Origin: Owenia fusiformis
Lineage: Eukaryota; Annelida; Polychaeta; Sabellida; Oweniidae
DNA: 64,000 nucleotides
Assembly: GCA_903813345.2 (NCBI GenBank)
Contig: CAIIXF020000002.1
Span: 13,662,150-13,726,149, forward strand
Direction of reading: 5' to 3'
Of this stretch, positions 1-12,387 are shown one piece after another; positions within the stretch are counted from its first letter, which is position 1; every line of letters begins with the position of its first letter. The position numbers and the translations under genes are program-made. The notes below the pieces were generated by a model. That model was not told the origin of the DNA. It searched no databases and saw nothing but the letters and a program-made list of their open reading frames with translations.

Positions 1-151
1 AAATCTATACTTCTATATTTCTTCTCATGGGCTCTTCTTAAACAGTAACATCTTGCAATGAAAGCAATAAATAGCAAGATAAACCAAAAACAAAAGACAC
101 TATTAGTGTGGCCCTCCTATGAAATATGTATCTTCAGCATAATATAGGAAT

Positions 152-286
152 ATCCTATGGTTTTGAAAAAAATATCATTTATATCCATGAGTGGATATTG
201 ATATCTTCATGAGTGAGCGCAGCGAATGAGTGAAGATATTTGTATCCATGAGTGGATATAAATGATATTTTTGAAAAACTATAGGA
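152..286. repeat. Fold-back palindrome
   Basis: Two arms of roughly 55-60 bp (starting TCCTATGG and ending CTATAGGA) are inverted around a short loop reading GAGTGAGCGCAGCGAATGAG. The long arms with a small GC-richer centre match the architecture of the fold-backs near 41.7 kb. No coding content is seen. Confidence 0.8.
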
Positions 287-458
287 TTGTCCCTTTATCC
301 CATGGGAAATCATCATCAGCGAAATAAGTTGAAAAAAAATATTTGAGAAACAATTTGAAAAAATAATTGAAAAAAATTGTGAAAAAATGTTGAAATTTTG
401 AAAAAATATTTTTGGAAAATAATCAAAAAATGTAAAAAAAATTTATTTTGAAAAAATT

Positions 459-562
459 CGAAACCATCGAATATCACTTTTCAAACCATCAAATATCACT
501 TTTCAAACCATCGAATATCACGTGATATTCGATAGTTTAAAAGTGATATTCGATGGTTTGTG
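459..562. repeat. Tandem and inverted 22-bp repeat with CACGTG centre
   Basis: The motif AAACCATCGAATATCAC occurs three times in one orientation and then in inverted orientation, centred on CACGTG at 519-524. This gives a hairpin with about 40-bp arms (482-561). Outer inverted matches (TTTATCCCATGG near 296 and CCATGGGATAAA near 641) suggest it sits inside a larger fold-back. Confidence 0.75.
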
Positions 563-700
563 AATTTTTTGCTAAAATATGATATCTCGATCCACATATC
601 AAATATATCTTTGTGTGATATTCGATCTATATCCTTGCACCCATGGGATAAAGGATGATCTTTGGTGATGGTTTTGCTTGTTAGAAAGGATATTATATTA

Positions 701-962
701 TATATGAGCCAGGCCACAGGAAAAAGGGTCTTATCACAGATTTTTTCAATATTCTTATTTTTTGTTTATCTTAAAAAGCACAAAGCGACCTTTCAAATGA
801 GCCATGACTTATGTTTTAACAATTTTTCCTTGCATATATAGACCAAAATGTCGGATTTGAATTAAGTACATTTCCCTCTTAATCTTGGGCACAATTTTGG
901 CTCTGTATAACAATTTTAATTTTTGTGATAAGACCGGTTTTCCTATGGCCAGGCTCATATCC
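701..962. mobile_element. Small TIR / fold-back element
   Basis: Imperfect inverted ends (ATGAGCCAGGCCACAGG near 703 and CCTATGGCCAGGCTCAT near 942) continue inward through GGTCTTATCAC / GTGATAAGACC. The interior is about 180 bp of AT-rich non-coding sequence. It looks like a non-autonomous DNA element of unassigned family; no target duplication is clear. Confidence 0.65.
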
Positions 963-964
963 TA

Positions 965-1185
965 TAATCATCGTATTAAGGGCCTACCACTAATAAGCGC
1001 CTACCCCGCTTCACAAAGTTCCAGAAATATCGAGGAATGACCAAGTATAAACAAATATATCAGAAAAAATCTGAAGATATTTAAGAGTGATAATAGAGTA
1101 ATTGACACTAAACTGCTGTAAATGTGACACATTTTGTAATTCGATGCATCCTCCTGAAAAATATCTATCAGTGGGGGATTCCCAC
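965..1185 (+). repeat. Partial copy of the GCGCC-type repeat family
   Basis: The segment containing AAGCGCCTACCCCGCTTC, then ATCGAGGAATGACCAAGT, then ATAATAGAGTAATTGACAC aligns with 14260-14455. An inverted, more diverged copy lies at about 9935-10145. It is a truncated member with no coding content. Confidence 0.7.
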
Positions 1186-1275
1186 ATCATACTAAACTAA
1201 AATTATCTCAAAATACTCCATAATGAATGAAATGCTCAACTCTGGAGTTTTATAGTTTTGTTTCAACATTTTACC

Positions 1276-1405
1276 AAGTGGGAATTCTGCCTACAACATG
1301 TGAAATAAGGAAAAAAGAAAAATTGTACCTTCGATGTTCTGACATTTTGTTGGCGAAACGAACCGTTTCGGTAACCAGCGTAATCAAGTGGATCACCAGT
1401 GATAT
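1276..1405 (+). repeat. Solo end of the CACTGGTGATCC TIR family
   Basis: It runs from about GGGAATTCTGCCTACAAC to GTGGATCACCAGTG and matches the right end of the element at 46233-46887. Only one end is present here, so this is a truncated or solo-end copy. Confidence 0.7.
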
Positions 1406-1439
1406 CTTTGTATTCCATTTCAGAAATGCCATGTTTTAA

Positions 1440-3070
1440 ATCCCTGATCTAATCTAACCCAATCCACAATTTACATGAAACCAATCCACTTGATCCAATC
1501 TATATTTTATTGCATCCATTTATTAACACTACAGTATTTATAAAACATAAAGGAACACAATGAAATGAGTTTTAATGCTAACAAATTAAATATGGAATCA
1601 GATAGTAGGAACCAATGGACAACATGAAAAAAGTCAATATCTATGACAAAGCAGATATATAGAGAAATATACATATAATAAAGTAAGAATCAAAGAACTA
1701 ATAAAATATATTTATGAAAAACTAAACATGTTTCGTTATTCCTTCTTCAGTAGTTTTTCAGGGGATCTAACCAAACAATATCCCAATGGGTCTCACATTC
1801 TAAATTCTATAAAAATATTGATAAGGTTAACAAGAATAAAGAGCTACGTAAAACTTGAAGTATGTTATTAACCATTTGAAATGTTTCTCTATGAACAGAT
1901 GTGATTATTAAAGCAAAAACAGATGTTTCTACTTGTTTGTAAGTTGTACAAATGTGATTTCCCTAACATGAAATGTCACTACATATTCTAGTTATACTCT
2001 GCTCATCTTTAAAACTCAGAGCATATCTTTGAAAACTCAGGAACATTTTACCTTTTAGTGTTTAATATTATGAAATTATTAGCATATGCCTAGCTTGAAT
2101 TTGGTATTGAATAAACTTATCAGTGAGATTGCTTTTTTATCAGATGCCTGTTTCCCACATGTGACATCCTTTCTCACAAGTCTGTTTATTTCTCAAAATA
2201 ATAAAGTGAAACTTTATCTGAGTAAAGGATGGTCTCATCCTGTCTGTTAGATTGGCATCCTTTCTTCAAGCCATGCTATGTAAAACTATAGATTGTACTC
2301 AATTATCTCATTTTAACCCACATTTACACATTTAATGCAGAATTGTATCAAAATGTTTATCAATCACAGAATTTCTCAACTGATAATTATGATAACTTTG
2401 CTTAATATCATCAAAATGAACATTAAATATTACATATTACATGTATAAGAGAGTAAAATGGCAAAAACAAGCAAAAATGCTCTCTCTCTCAAGGGGTTAA
2501 ACAAACAAAAAGTTTATGCACCTCAATTGATGCAATATTAAATGTTTTATTTTAAAAACCTTTCTTATCACAACGACATGCATGTCGTCATTCAAGTGTA
2601 ATTATTCTCTGATTTTAATGAATCAAACCAAAACAAATGAAAACAAACAATCAAAAATAAATGTTTGCAATGAGACCGATATCAAAGTTAATCATTGTAA
2701 ACTTGTTAAGTTAATTAAGTTGAAGTGATATCATCAACAAAAACAAACAGGCAATCAATGCAATCACAAGACCTTCAAATAAGATGATTTGCCATTGTTT
2801 TCAATAACACAGAGTTTATAACTGTCAAGGAATGAATGTAGAGAGAAATACATTGATGAAATCTATAGATGACGCTTGCCTCCTCTTGGCACATTGACAC
2901 ATAACAGCACCATGTTACATGATCCTGTTAGCAAGTCTACAAACATAGACACCACAAATGCATGAAAAATGGATTAACATCTGATCAGATGAGATGGACG
3001 TTTTTATGAATCAATTTCAAACATGCTGAGCAAAAGGTTGCAAAATCAGTTATAAGTGTATATAGAACAA
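1440..3070. other. AT-rich intergenic DNA, nothing recognised
   Basis: No conserved reading frame, strong repeat or RNA gene was recognised. Only short simple runs and scattered homopolymer tracts are visible. Confidence 0.5.
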
Positions 3071-3073
3071 GTA

Positions 3074-4066
3074 CAGGGTGACCGGAAAAAAAGGAGACCA
3101 TTGAAGTAATCAATTTCTCCTAAACTAGACAAGTGCCATCAATGAAATTTTGCATACACTGGAACAGTTATATGGAAATTTGTTACTGAAGGTTTCAATA
3201 CAAGCATTCAACTGGTTCAGGAGCTATGATCATTTACATAACATGCTCCAAATAGGCACAATTGAGACCAACGCAGAGTTGGATTCATATGGCAAACTAC
3301 CCTTACATGTTCTGCCCTCTATGGCATTATTATGGCATTACATATAGCAGTGATTGCCTTCTTTAGGTCAACAATAGTCTGAGGATTGTTTTGGTATAGA
3401 TTGTCTTTCAAATATCCATACAAAAAGAAATCAGCAGGATTCAAGTCTAGGCTGTAATGGCAATGAAGGGTTATCTGACATGTGGTTCATCATCCTGTTG
3501 CCAAAGTGCTGATTTACCAAATCTTAAGAGTCACTTTAGGTATTGGGCATAGTGCCATGTTACTAAAACCACTATATGGCACAATTAAATCCCATATGAA
3601 AACCAAGGGCTGCCCAAAACCTCCTTAGGATGATACTGTAACTGAGTGGGACCACTGAGTCAGAAGCCATAGGTCAGATAAGCTTCGTCTCCATACACCT
3701 CAAATTTGAATCCACCTGATTTCTTTTTGTGGGGCAATTTGAAAGACAATGTGTACCAAAACAATCCTGAGACAATTGCTGACCTAAAGGTGGCAATAAA
3801 TGCTAAATGTAATGCCATAACAAGGTCGGAATATGTAAGGGTATTTGCCAAATGTATCCAGCTCTGCGTTGGTCTCAATTGTGCCTATTTGGAGCATGTT
3901 ATGTAAATGATCATAGCTCCTGAACCAGTTGACTGCTTGTATTGACACTTTCAGGAACAAATTTCCATAGAACTGTCCTGATGTATGCAAACTTTCATTG
4001 ATGTCACTAGTCTATTTTAGGAGATATTGCCTATTTCAATGGTCTCCTTTTTTTCCGGTCACCCTG
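3074..4066. mobile_element. Fold-back mariner-like element with TA duplication
   Basis: Inverted termini CAGGGTGACCGG...CCGGTCACCCTG extend more than 30 bp and are flanked by TA at 3072-3073 and 4067-4068, as expected for Tc1/mariner insertions. The arms (about 3074-3450 and 3700-4066) are inverted copies of the same transposase 3' end, so the element consists of two mariner 3' halves back to back with only about 250 bp between them. It cannot encode a functional transposase. Confidence 0.85.
3706..3906 (+). pseudogene. Mariner-like transposase C-terminal fragment
   Basis: The 66-residue frame contains PPDFFLWGNLKD, matching the region of the third catalytic Asp of mariner transposases, followed by a typical ETIADLKVAI tail and a C-terminal stretch ending in EHVM before a stop. 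The N-terminal DNA-binding domain and first two catalytic Asp residues are absent. An inverted, more diverged copy of the same segment lies at about 3260-3440. Confidence 0.75.
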
Positions 4067-4069
4067 TAT

Positions 4070-5480
4070 TTACTTCATTCTAAAATGCACATGACCTACT
4101 CTCAGTTTAATGGCTATACTTAATTTTTAGTTCAATTTTCATAAATAATAGACAAGTATATATTCCAATGATACAGTATGCTTTAACATGTTATATCAGA
4201 ATATAAATTTAAAACATACATGTATACACCATATTAATTATTCACTCTCTATCATGTATGGCAAATATTGTTCAACACAAACACTAATAGTTTGTCCATC
4301 ATCTATGACAAATACGTAGATACATTAAGTTGTTTTAATAATCCATCAATTCTTTATCTTTTTTATCAGTTTATAAATTCAAATATGCTCTTATTACTTT
4401 AATCTATTTTTACTTATCTAAATGTCTTCAATCCAGTTGTGTTGGATTATCTATCATTTTATGTTTACTAGTGTATGAATGCTTCCTTGTTCACTACAAA
4501 TTACTATTTTATCAGCATTAAAGTTTGCATTTTATGTTTAGCAATACATTAAATCTATACTCTCTAAAACTTTATTTTATTGTTTAAGGGGTTGAGTCCA
4601 AACAGATTTGTTTCATATTGAGTTTTTTCGAAATTTCAAAACGCCATAACTTTCAGATTTGGATTCCTGGGAAAATTCTACACCTATTTCATAACTCATA
4701 TGTTAAATTTGGAGAACTTTTTGTTGTGACCTACTTTTCTTGATGCCATAGCTAAAAAATGGTAAAAGTAATCAAAAAACAATTTGCCTTCCAGAATTAG
4801 CTTTTTTCCAAGGAACATGATGAAAAAAAACCAGAGCGAAAATATTGAAGGACGACTGAGAAAAGTGGTAAAATAGTGAAAACACAAGATTTGACCTAGT
4901 TCTTGACATTTGGCCTAAATAAAAAATTGACCCCATTTCCCACCAACTAGATACTATACCTTAATTGTCCATATAATAGTCTTGAAAAGATACCTTATAG
5001 TTGTTGAGAAAACTTGATCAGTATAAGAATAAAAAAGAATAAGAAGAATAAGAAAAGAGGCAAAAACAATAAATTATCATCTGGAGTCTAATTACTGTAC
5101 GTAAGGTAACTTGGTTTTCAAAGTTTGATGATTTAGAGAATAATGAAATATAAACTTGTAATAATCCGCATAATTAATGAGTTAATTAATGAGTTCTATA
5201 CATTTTGACATCCATCTTGGTGGCTATCGAGATTCCATGTAAAGTAAGGATTTTATGTTACTGAAATAACTGACCCCAAAAACGTAGTCACAGACACCAA
5301 AATCACTGTTATAAACTGCTCTTATATGTGATATCAAGTATTTTGATGGCCACCTTGAAAAAGGGTGGTAACACCCAGAAAAGATACACCTGCTGCCTGC
5401 AATGCTATTACATACTTTCTAATTCTAAAGGTGTTCATCTTGTCAAAAATCACGATGGTGATTATTCCCCTAACTTGATA
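4070..5480. other. Intergenic DNA, nothing recognised
   Basis: AT-rich sequence with no supported gene. A purine-rich run of AAGAATAAG-like units lies at about 5020-5060. Confidence 0.5.
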
Positions 5481-6045
5481 CTGATAACCTAACCCCACTA
5501 TCACACCAAACTAGTTCTTACCCGTTCTTGCCAGTCCTACGAAAATGTCATAAAACGGGCTCGATCTGGCTGCGGTCGGGATATATGTCTAAAATAATTA
5601 GCTACTTCGTTCATAAACAGCCTTCAATACGTCCATCACGTTCGCAACTCGTTCAGGTCGTACCATGTCGGGGTGCAACGTAGTATAAACCGTCCCTTAG
5701 TCTAGAAGGTCATCGTGACCTGATTACAGAACGGTATGGTCGCCATCGAATTTTGATTCGATTCAAAATTCTAAATCACATACCCCGTCCGGAAAAGTCC
5801 ATGAAGTTCGTAAACAGACCGTAGAACATTGTAGCTACGTTCATTCAGTTCGCACACAGTTTAAAACCGATTCGGCAACGTTTTGATGATCACCAGAAAA
5901 TGTTGAGCATGCTTTAAGTGCTGGAGGACCTACTCGTTCTAGTAGTTTCATATTTCGTATTACGTCAAATCCGTTCGTGCACAGTTTAAGCCCGTTTTCG
6001 AGAACGTAGTGAGAACTAGTTTGGTGTGATAGTAGGGTAAATTTT
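5480..6045. mobile_element. CpG-rich TIR element (CACACCAAACTAGTT family)
   Basis: Inverted ends CTATCACACCAAACTAGTTC (near 5490) and AACTAGTTTGGTGTGATAG (near 6014) bound about 560 bp. The interior is rich in CpG relative to its surroundings and contains diverged repeats of a GTTCGnnnACAG-type motif (for example near 5610, 5808, 5850 and 5972). A second, very short copy of the same family is at 62438-62527. No coding frame is seen. Confidence 0.75.
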
Positions 6046-8065
6046 GGGGTGAAGCTGGTGGCTAGCTTTGAAGGGGAGGGTGGGAGTTAATATCAAAATA
6101 AAGTCAATCATGTTATTTATTGGATACAACCCCATAAATAGAGTGAAAAAGATACGCTGGGAAACGTTTCTACCCCAAAACAACCTGACCTCTCTTTGTG
6201 AATTGACAGTTGCTATGGTGATAATTAATGTCTTAAAAATTAAGTGTGAAAACTAAACATCATTTTTCAAACGATCCTTTCTCTGAACACTTAAACTACC
6301 CATTGGCCTAATTCATATTTTACTTGTTTTCTATATCAATGTGGAATATGTATACAAGGAATACTCAGATACTAGGATCATATGAATTCAGTTTCCCACA
6401 TGCTTTTTTATTTATTCATGAACCACTCCATTTAAAACATAAAAGTGGTTTCAAATAAATCGTAAATAGCACAGTCCAATTCAAATTTCCTAGAGTGCTA
6501 TATAGCTGGCAAAAGTGATGTGAATATAAAAAAACTATGAATAGTAAAATTAAGATATCAGAAATATTCCCCCCTGGAATCCAAATCGATTCCACAGTTG
6601 GTGAATCCAATCCATTAGAAAAATATTATATCAGTGGAATCATTTCTGGCATTGAATATATGATGCTTTCAATCAATCAAACATATTTGCATTAAATGCT
6701 GTACAATTCTTCATCAAGTATGGATATATAAATACATGAGTATATGCAATAAAGTCGGAATTAACTTCAAAAAGTATTTTTGTTTTTTATTCTGCCATCA
6801 ATATTTTGATACATGAAAACTACGAACGATTTAAGTGTTGACATTCGTATTTTATTTAGAGGATCTATTGTATCATCATCAATCACTGGTAATAGCTAAA
6901 TAAATCATAATTTATGAAGGAAGAGGGAAAGTATCGCAACAGATTTCGGACAGTCATATGTTGGATTTTGGCATTTTCTGAGTATTTAAACAGGTGTTAG
7001 ACCAATGCATTAAATCCAGGAACACCACTCTCATAGAGATGATAAAATAATTTCGTCTTTGAAGATGCAAACAACCCACCCACATGTTTTTTCTGAAAAG
7101 TTTTCCTGATTTTCAACCCCTTCCACCCCTGCTTTTTTAATGTTTCTTGCATCAATATGTTGTGTTTTTACAGTGCAAAGTTAGACTGAAGCATTTGGTG
7201 TAAATTTTTGAAGAGTTCATGTTTATTTACAAAAGAGTAAATCGATCATATTTCTTATATATAGCAGCACATGTCAATCAACTATACGAATGCCAACCCT
7301 CGTTACCATAATATATGGACAAGAAAGTCACATGATGATATGAATCATGAATGAATCGTAATAATATTTTGAAAGCTAGTTTCATGTGTAACTCAAAACA
7401 AGCAATGAAAAGAAAATGTAAAAATATTTCATTTTTCTGACATTTTCACTTTTTGGTTGTATTAAGTGAAGTAGGCGCGAGAGTTTGAGAGTGGCTATAA
7501 TACATTATAAATCTTCTTAATACCATAATGAGACACCTATTATCCTATCTGAGAGATAAGCCACTATAGCTTGAATATACAGGGTGTCCCGAAAGTATGG
7601 ACCCCCCCCTAGGCAGACATATACCAGTGTCGACAGAGAATGTGTCATTTAAAGCTTATCCAATATTATCTATGTATGTTATATATGATTTCAAAAAAAA
7701 TTGTTAATGAATCATTTATTGAGACATTTCTTACTGTAAAATATATTGTACTACATCCATAGAACTTCAAAAGCTACTGTGGCGGGATATTTGAAACTTT
7801 TTCCGCCATCCCATTTTGTCAAGCTATAGCAGAAGAGTACAGTACTTCGAGGTGCCTTTATATAAGATTTTTTACAGATGTGATATAAAACCAACCTTGC
7901 AATTCTCCATACTAATTTCTTGCTTTATATCTATTTATATTATTCAATATGATTTGTTCCTCTTTATTTTGCTTTTCTATGTTCTGGTTTCAATTCTTTT
8001 AGAGTCATTTTCACATAAAAAACTAATTCTCATGTTTGTACATACTACCTACAAGAAAGAACTCT
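6046..8065. other. Intergenic DNA with one solo mariner-type end
   Basis: Mostly unremarkable AT-rich DNA. At 7580-7597 there is a mariner-type terminus, CAGGGTGTCCCGAAAGTA, followed by a C-run. No matching inverted end was found nearby, so it is a solo or decayed end. Confidence 0.5.
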
Positions 8066-8070
8066 ATACA

Positions 8071-8901
8071 CACCCTATGCAGACAGAGCCTGTGGGAAAT
8101 ATTGGGTTGGGAGCAAATGAGCGGAGGGTGCGGAGCTAACGGTCATTTTTGAATTTAAATTTGGGATATTTCTGAAACTAAGCCGTTTTGGGACTTCAAA
8201 TATACCAAGATATGTGTATTTGACACCAAATATCAATACAATTGTGAAAATAGTAGTGCAATGTGCCTTAAACCTTTCCCAGACCTATATATTTTGAAAT
8301 TATCCTTTTAATACTGAGTCCGCAGCATTCATAAAAAATGGTGTTCAAGGTGCACTATCTATACAAATTATTTTTGCATCTTGGAAGCCAGGCAGTATCT
8401 GTGTGATTTCATAAAAATTCGGAAATGTTTTTCAGATATGAGCCCCCTCTAAATATTGGGTGCGGAGGAGCTCCATAAACGTACCTCCGCACCCAATATT
8501 TAGAGGGGGCTCATATCTGAAGAACATTTATGAATTTTTATAAAATCACACAGATACTGCCTGGCTTCCAAGATGCAAAGATAATTTGCATGGGTAGTGT
8601 ATCTTGAACACCATTTTTTATGAATGCTGGGGACGCAGTATTAAAAGGATAGTCTCAAAATATATAGGTCTGGGAAATGTTAAAGGCATACTGCGTCACT
8701 ATAAAATGAATTGCACTACTATTTTCACAATTTTATTGATATTTGGTGTCAAATACACATATCTTGGTATATTTGAAGTCCCAAATTGGCTTAGTTTCAG
8801 AAATATCCCAATTTTAAATTCAAAAATGACCGTTAGCTCCGCACCCTCCGCTCATTTGCGCCGCACCCAATATTTCCCACAGGCTCTGTCTGCATAGGGT
8901 G
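8071..8901. mobile_element. Long near-perfect palindromic element, 831 bp
   Basis: Both ends read CACCCTATGCAGACAGAGCC in inverted orientation. The two arms, each about 400 bp, run to a loop of about 15 bp near 8476, where GCGGAGG pairs with CCTCCGC. Five-base direct repeats ATACA flank it (8066-8070 and 8902-8906), consistent with a transposed fold-back. Open frames on its arms are by-products of the palindrome and are not supported as genes. Confidence 0.85.
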
Positions 8902-8906
8902 ATACA

Positions 8907-9509
8907 TGAAACCACATGTTTAACCGCAAAACTGCATGGCTTCAATATCTTCATTCAGAAAAATCAACAGAAAATTCTATTTCCTGATCAGGATAAACAC
9001 TAAACTCAAAGTCACAGCTCAATCTTATAGACATATGTAAAACTTATCATCAACAAACCTAGCCACTACCTAAAGGTGGTCCTAATATTTGGATTTGTGA
9101 GGTAATTCTACATATTCAAATACTTTGTCTAACCACACACATTTTTTTATGAAAATGGAAATAATATGGCTCACCTATGAAGATCAATGCAATAGTGATC
9201 CAAGGACATCATAATATTGAATAAATAGTTTAACATTTGTAGTGATTCATTGAGAAAGCTTTTCAATCATACAATATTAATGCCTATTAAGAAATGGCAT
9301 GGTGGCAATATAATCACACGTTCATTGCATATTTGTTTTGCTAAAATAAGCAATCAATGGACAACAGCCAAATTCAAAGTAGAAAAATCCTCTTTAGAGA
9401 TCAATTCTATTTAACATTCTTAAAGGCAGAATCAGATCTATAGGGGGTGACAAAATTACAAGCAATGTGCATAATTGACCTACCAATCTATTCCTTACAA
9501 TATCAAATA
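8907..9509. other. Intergenic DNA, nothing recognised
   Basis: AT-rich unique-looking sequence without recognised coding or repeat structure. Confidence 0.5.
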
Positions 9510-9737
9510 CAATACAGTGTGTCGGATAAGCGGTCGCCATTCGCCAAATGCCATCAGAAAATACATCTGGCTAACAGTTTTAATTGAGCACTTACCATAG
9601 TGGCGATCTGGGATCAAATCAGACTTGAAAACCCGAAGATAATGGCATATTTCTGCCAATGAACTCACCGAGATCGAAAATCCAGAACATCCGGATATTC
9701 CTTCTTGATCGATCCCGAAACGTTTTCTATCGTGGAT

Positions 9738-9830
9738 TCTGATTGGCCGTGCTCTCGACTTCTTTATTCGAGAGTTCTGATTGGTCGAAGAGATCATATA
9801 TATGCGCACAAAAACTGCGCAGAAGATATC
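9738..9830 (+). promoter_or_regulatory. CCAAT/TATA promoter-like patch inside a TIR element
   Basis: Two inverted CCAAT boxes (GATTGG at 9741 and 9779) are spaced 38 bp apart, followed by CATATATATG at 9795-9804 and GC-rich GCGCA motifs. The order resembles a core promoter pointing rightward. No downstream coding frame was found, so use as a promoter is inference. Confidence 0.35.
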
Positions 9831-9934
9831 GCCGAAAAAATCTTTTTAAACTCGGACATTTCCTTCTTCAATCATCAAAATATTGGTTTAGTATAATGTG
9901 GAAAGCACCAAATGATAGCTATTTATCGTGATGA

Positions 9935-10145
9935 TGCACTGAATTACAAAATGTGCCACTTTTTCTGCATTTTAGTGTAAGTAATGATGAAGTACTCTTT
10001 TATCGCCCACTGATTTCTTTCGGAAAATATTTTTTCTGTGTGTTCGGTAATAATACTTGGTTATTCCTTGATTTTTCTTGAACTTTGTGAAGCGGGGTGA
10101 ATGGTTATTGGGGGGACGGCGCTAAAAACGGCAATTACTGTTACT
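9935..10145 (-). repeat. Inverted copy of the GCGCC-type repeat
   Basis: Read on the minus strand it contains CCGCTTCACAAAGTTC and then AAGGAATAACCAAGT, aligning with 1010-1060 and 14280-14320. It lies inside the TIR element 9515-10466. Confidence 0.65.
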
Positions 10146-10471
10146 AAGCAACGTGTATTTTTTGTTCTTCATTAATTTTTGGAGGGGGAATGCTACCACC
10201 CCCCCCCCCAGCCCGTGATACATTTTTAATCATCATCATATCATAGTGTTTTTATTAGGGAATTAAATGATACTTTGATATAGTTGGATGCACAAGTTTG
10301 ACAAATTGCAGATTCTTTACTTTTTAGATAAAATAAATGATTTTCGTAAAAATTTGCGATGTTAGCGTAATTTTATACTGGCTAGTGAAAAATCTGTTTG
10401 GCCAGTGGTATCTGAAATCCAGTGGCCAAAATGGCTACCAGAAAAAAATCCTTATCTGACACACTGCAATA

Positions 10472-12380
10472 TCTCCCAAAAGATTCACAGTATGTTATGC
10501 TATTTGACATGTTTGCTGGGTTTTACCACTATCTTTCTATCAATTTTGAATGTTACACTACAAGTTCAAATTCATGGAAAGTATGTTGAAAAGTAAATAT
10601 ATCATTGGCCAGCATCAAGTGAAGGTAAAAGCCGGAACCTTTGCATCTAACATGACCATTGCTGTATCTTACACGATATATGAACAAATTATCATACTTC
10701 AGAGTTCTCATGTCATATAAGTCTGATTTAGTTCAAATATCAAAGCATTGTGTCAACTATTAAGTAGTTTAATTCAATGAAATCAACAATTACTGTCTGC
10801 CATCTTAGATGCGAAAGTGACCGCAGTTACCTTTGTTTGATACTGACTAGTGTATATGAAGATAGGCTAGAAATGCGAAATTATACATACTTAAACATGG
10901 TCATCAAGTTCTGTGTTTTCAAAATAAAGGTTGTGTAAAGAAGATTATTGTTTTAGTTACATAACTATCATTCGTATCCTCAACTTGAACTCATATACAA
11001 AACCTATGTTCTGAGATGGACATGTAATTAAAAACAATAATTAAGTGATAAATTCTTGATTGTTCAATAACATTTTACAGTAAACAACAATATAGCTCAT
11101 CAGACAATTTATTGGTATTAAATTGTTTAAGTATGAACTTTAAGAGTGATGCATTAAGTTGTTTATGAATCAATACAGTGGATTTATGCTTCCAATGATC
11201 AAACATCCTTCCCATATTTCAAATTATCATTTTATTTATGCCATTTTACTTTAAATATCTCTAATATATGGGGAAATCTTACAATTTTTGTACCTGTGCA
11301 AAGTATGTAGTAGTTGGTAGTTTATGCTCAACAAAAGTTAAGGCAGTACAAATGTATTCTAATTCACTTATTTCCTAAATAAACAGTTTTCACCACAAAC
11401 CACACAACATAATATCACATATATTATAGGATTAAGTTTTATTCTAAATAAGGCACTGTGTACCTAAATATTTTCAAATTAAAACATCTAAATCAAACAA
11501 CCCAAATCCAATGATCAACTGTCATTAAAGCCATTGTGGCTACACATTTGTTGAAATGTCAAAAGCTCAAAATGTCACTAAGTACCTCTGAACAACCCAA
11601 GATTGCTTTCTCAGGGAAGGTGCAGGTTCAATATTGAAGTTTTATATGTTGTATCTAAAACACTGTAAAATTGACACAATGATGGTCATTTTGAAACCGG
11701 CAGTCATTTTGAAAATCAGCTTTCTAGCAGAACTTGTACTCCCATCGGGCATATACATAAAAAATATATAAATATTGGTCAAACAGTATTGGAGTTATTG
11801 CCCAGACAAAAAACAATCACAATGAAAATGTGGAGGATATGGACTGTGATTTTGAGCTCTTAAGGCTTTTGGAAGCCAATAATAGACATTGAAAATAGAA
11901 ACTAGAATATTTTCTGAACTGAAAAGTTGAACATTAGATTGCTGCAAATTCAGTTTTGGATTCTGACCCGACATTGAGTCTTCCCAGGAGTGTAGTGGTG
12001 GTTTCCAGAGGGGTATTCAAAGTAAAGTATGCACAGTAGGGTTTATTTATTAAAAAATAAATGAAATATACCTGATCACAGTAACAGACAATATTTCTTT
12101 GTTTTGTGAAAATTTCATCCAGATTCATAGTAGTTATGCGAAATAAGTCAGTTGCACGGGATAAAATGACCAAAATTAGTCAGCATGCTAAAGGCTAAAA
12201 TAAAACATATATACTTTGAATATTTTCTAAGTAATATGAGGATATTCCAATGATATAGGCTGTGAGAAATATACTGAGTGAAAGATGAAAATGTATACAT
12301 CTATGAAGAATGGAATATTTGGTACATGTATATTATACTTTTCATATTTAGCAAAACATGAGAAAATGTTTTGAAATGGT
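10472..12380. other. Intergenic DNA with one diverged interspersed repeat
   Basis: No gene is supported. About 11680-11830 (CATTTTGAAAATCAGC ... GAGTTATTGCCCAGAC) is a diverged copy of the repeat also seen at 34930-35110, 36950-37165 and 48940-49445. Confidence 0.5.
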
Positions 12381-12387
12381 CAATACT

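Larger units (their letters stand above)
9515..10466. mobile_element. TIR element CAGTGTGTCrGATAAG, 952 bp
   Basis: The termini CAGTGTGTCGGATAAG (9515) and CTTATCTGACACACTG (ending 10466) are inverted with one mismatch. Weaker inverted similarity continues for about 60 bp. Direct repeats CAATA flank it (9510-9514 and 10467-10471). No transposase frame is present. The interior holds a promoter-like patch and an inverted copy of the GCGCC-type repeat. Confidence 0.75.

Noticed and set aside
7816-8139. 107-residue hydrophobic open frame
   Set aside because: Its 3' part lies in the left arm of the palindrome at 8071 and no homology or splice context supports it.
8604-8897. 97-residue open frame
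   Set aside because: It lies wholly in the right arm of the same palindrome.
9495-9809. 104-residue minus-strand frame
   Set aside because: It spans the terminal repeat of a TIR element and has no recognisable domain.
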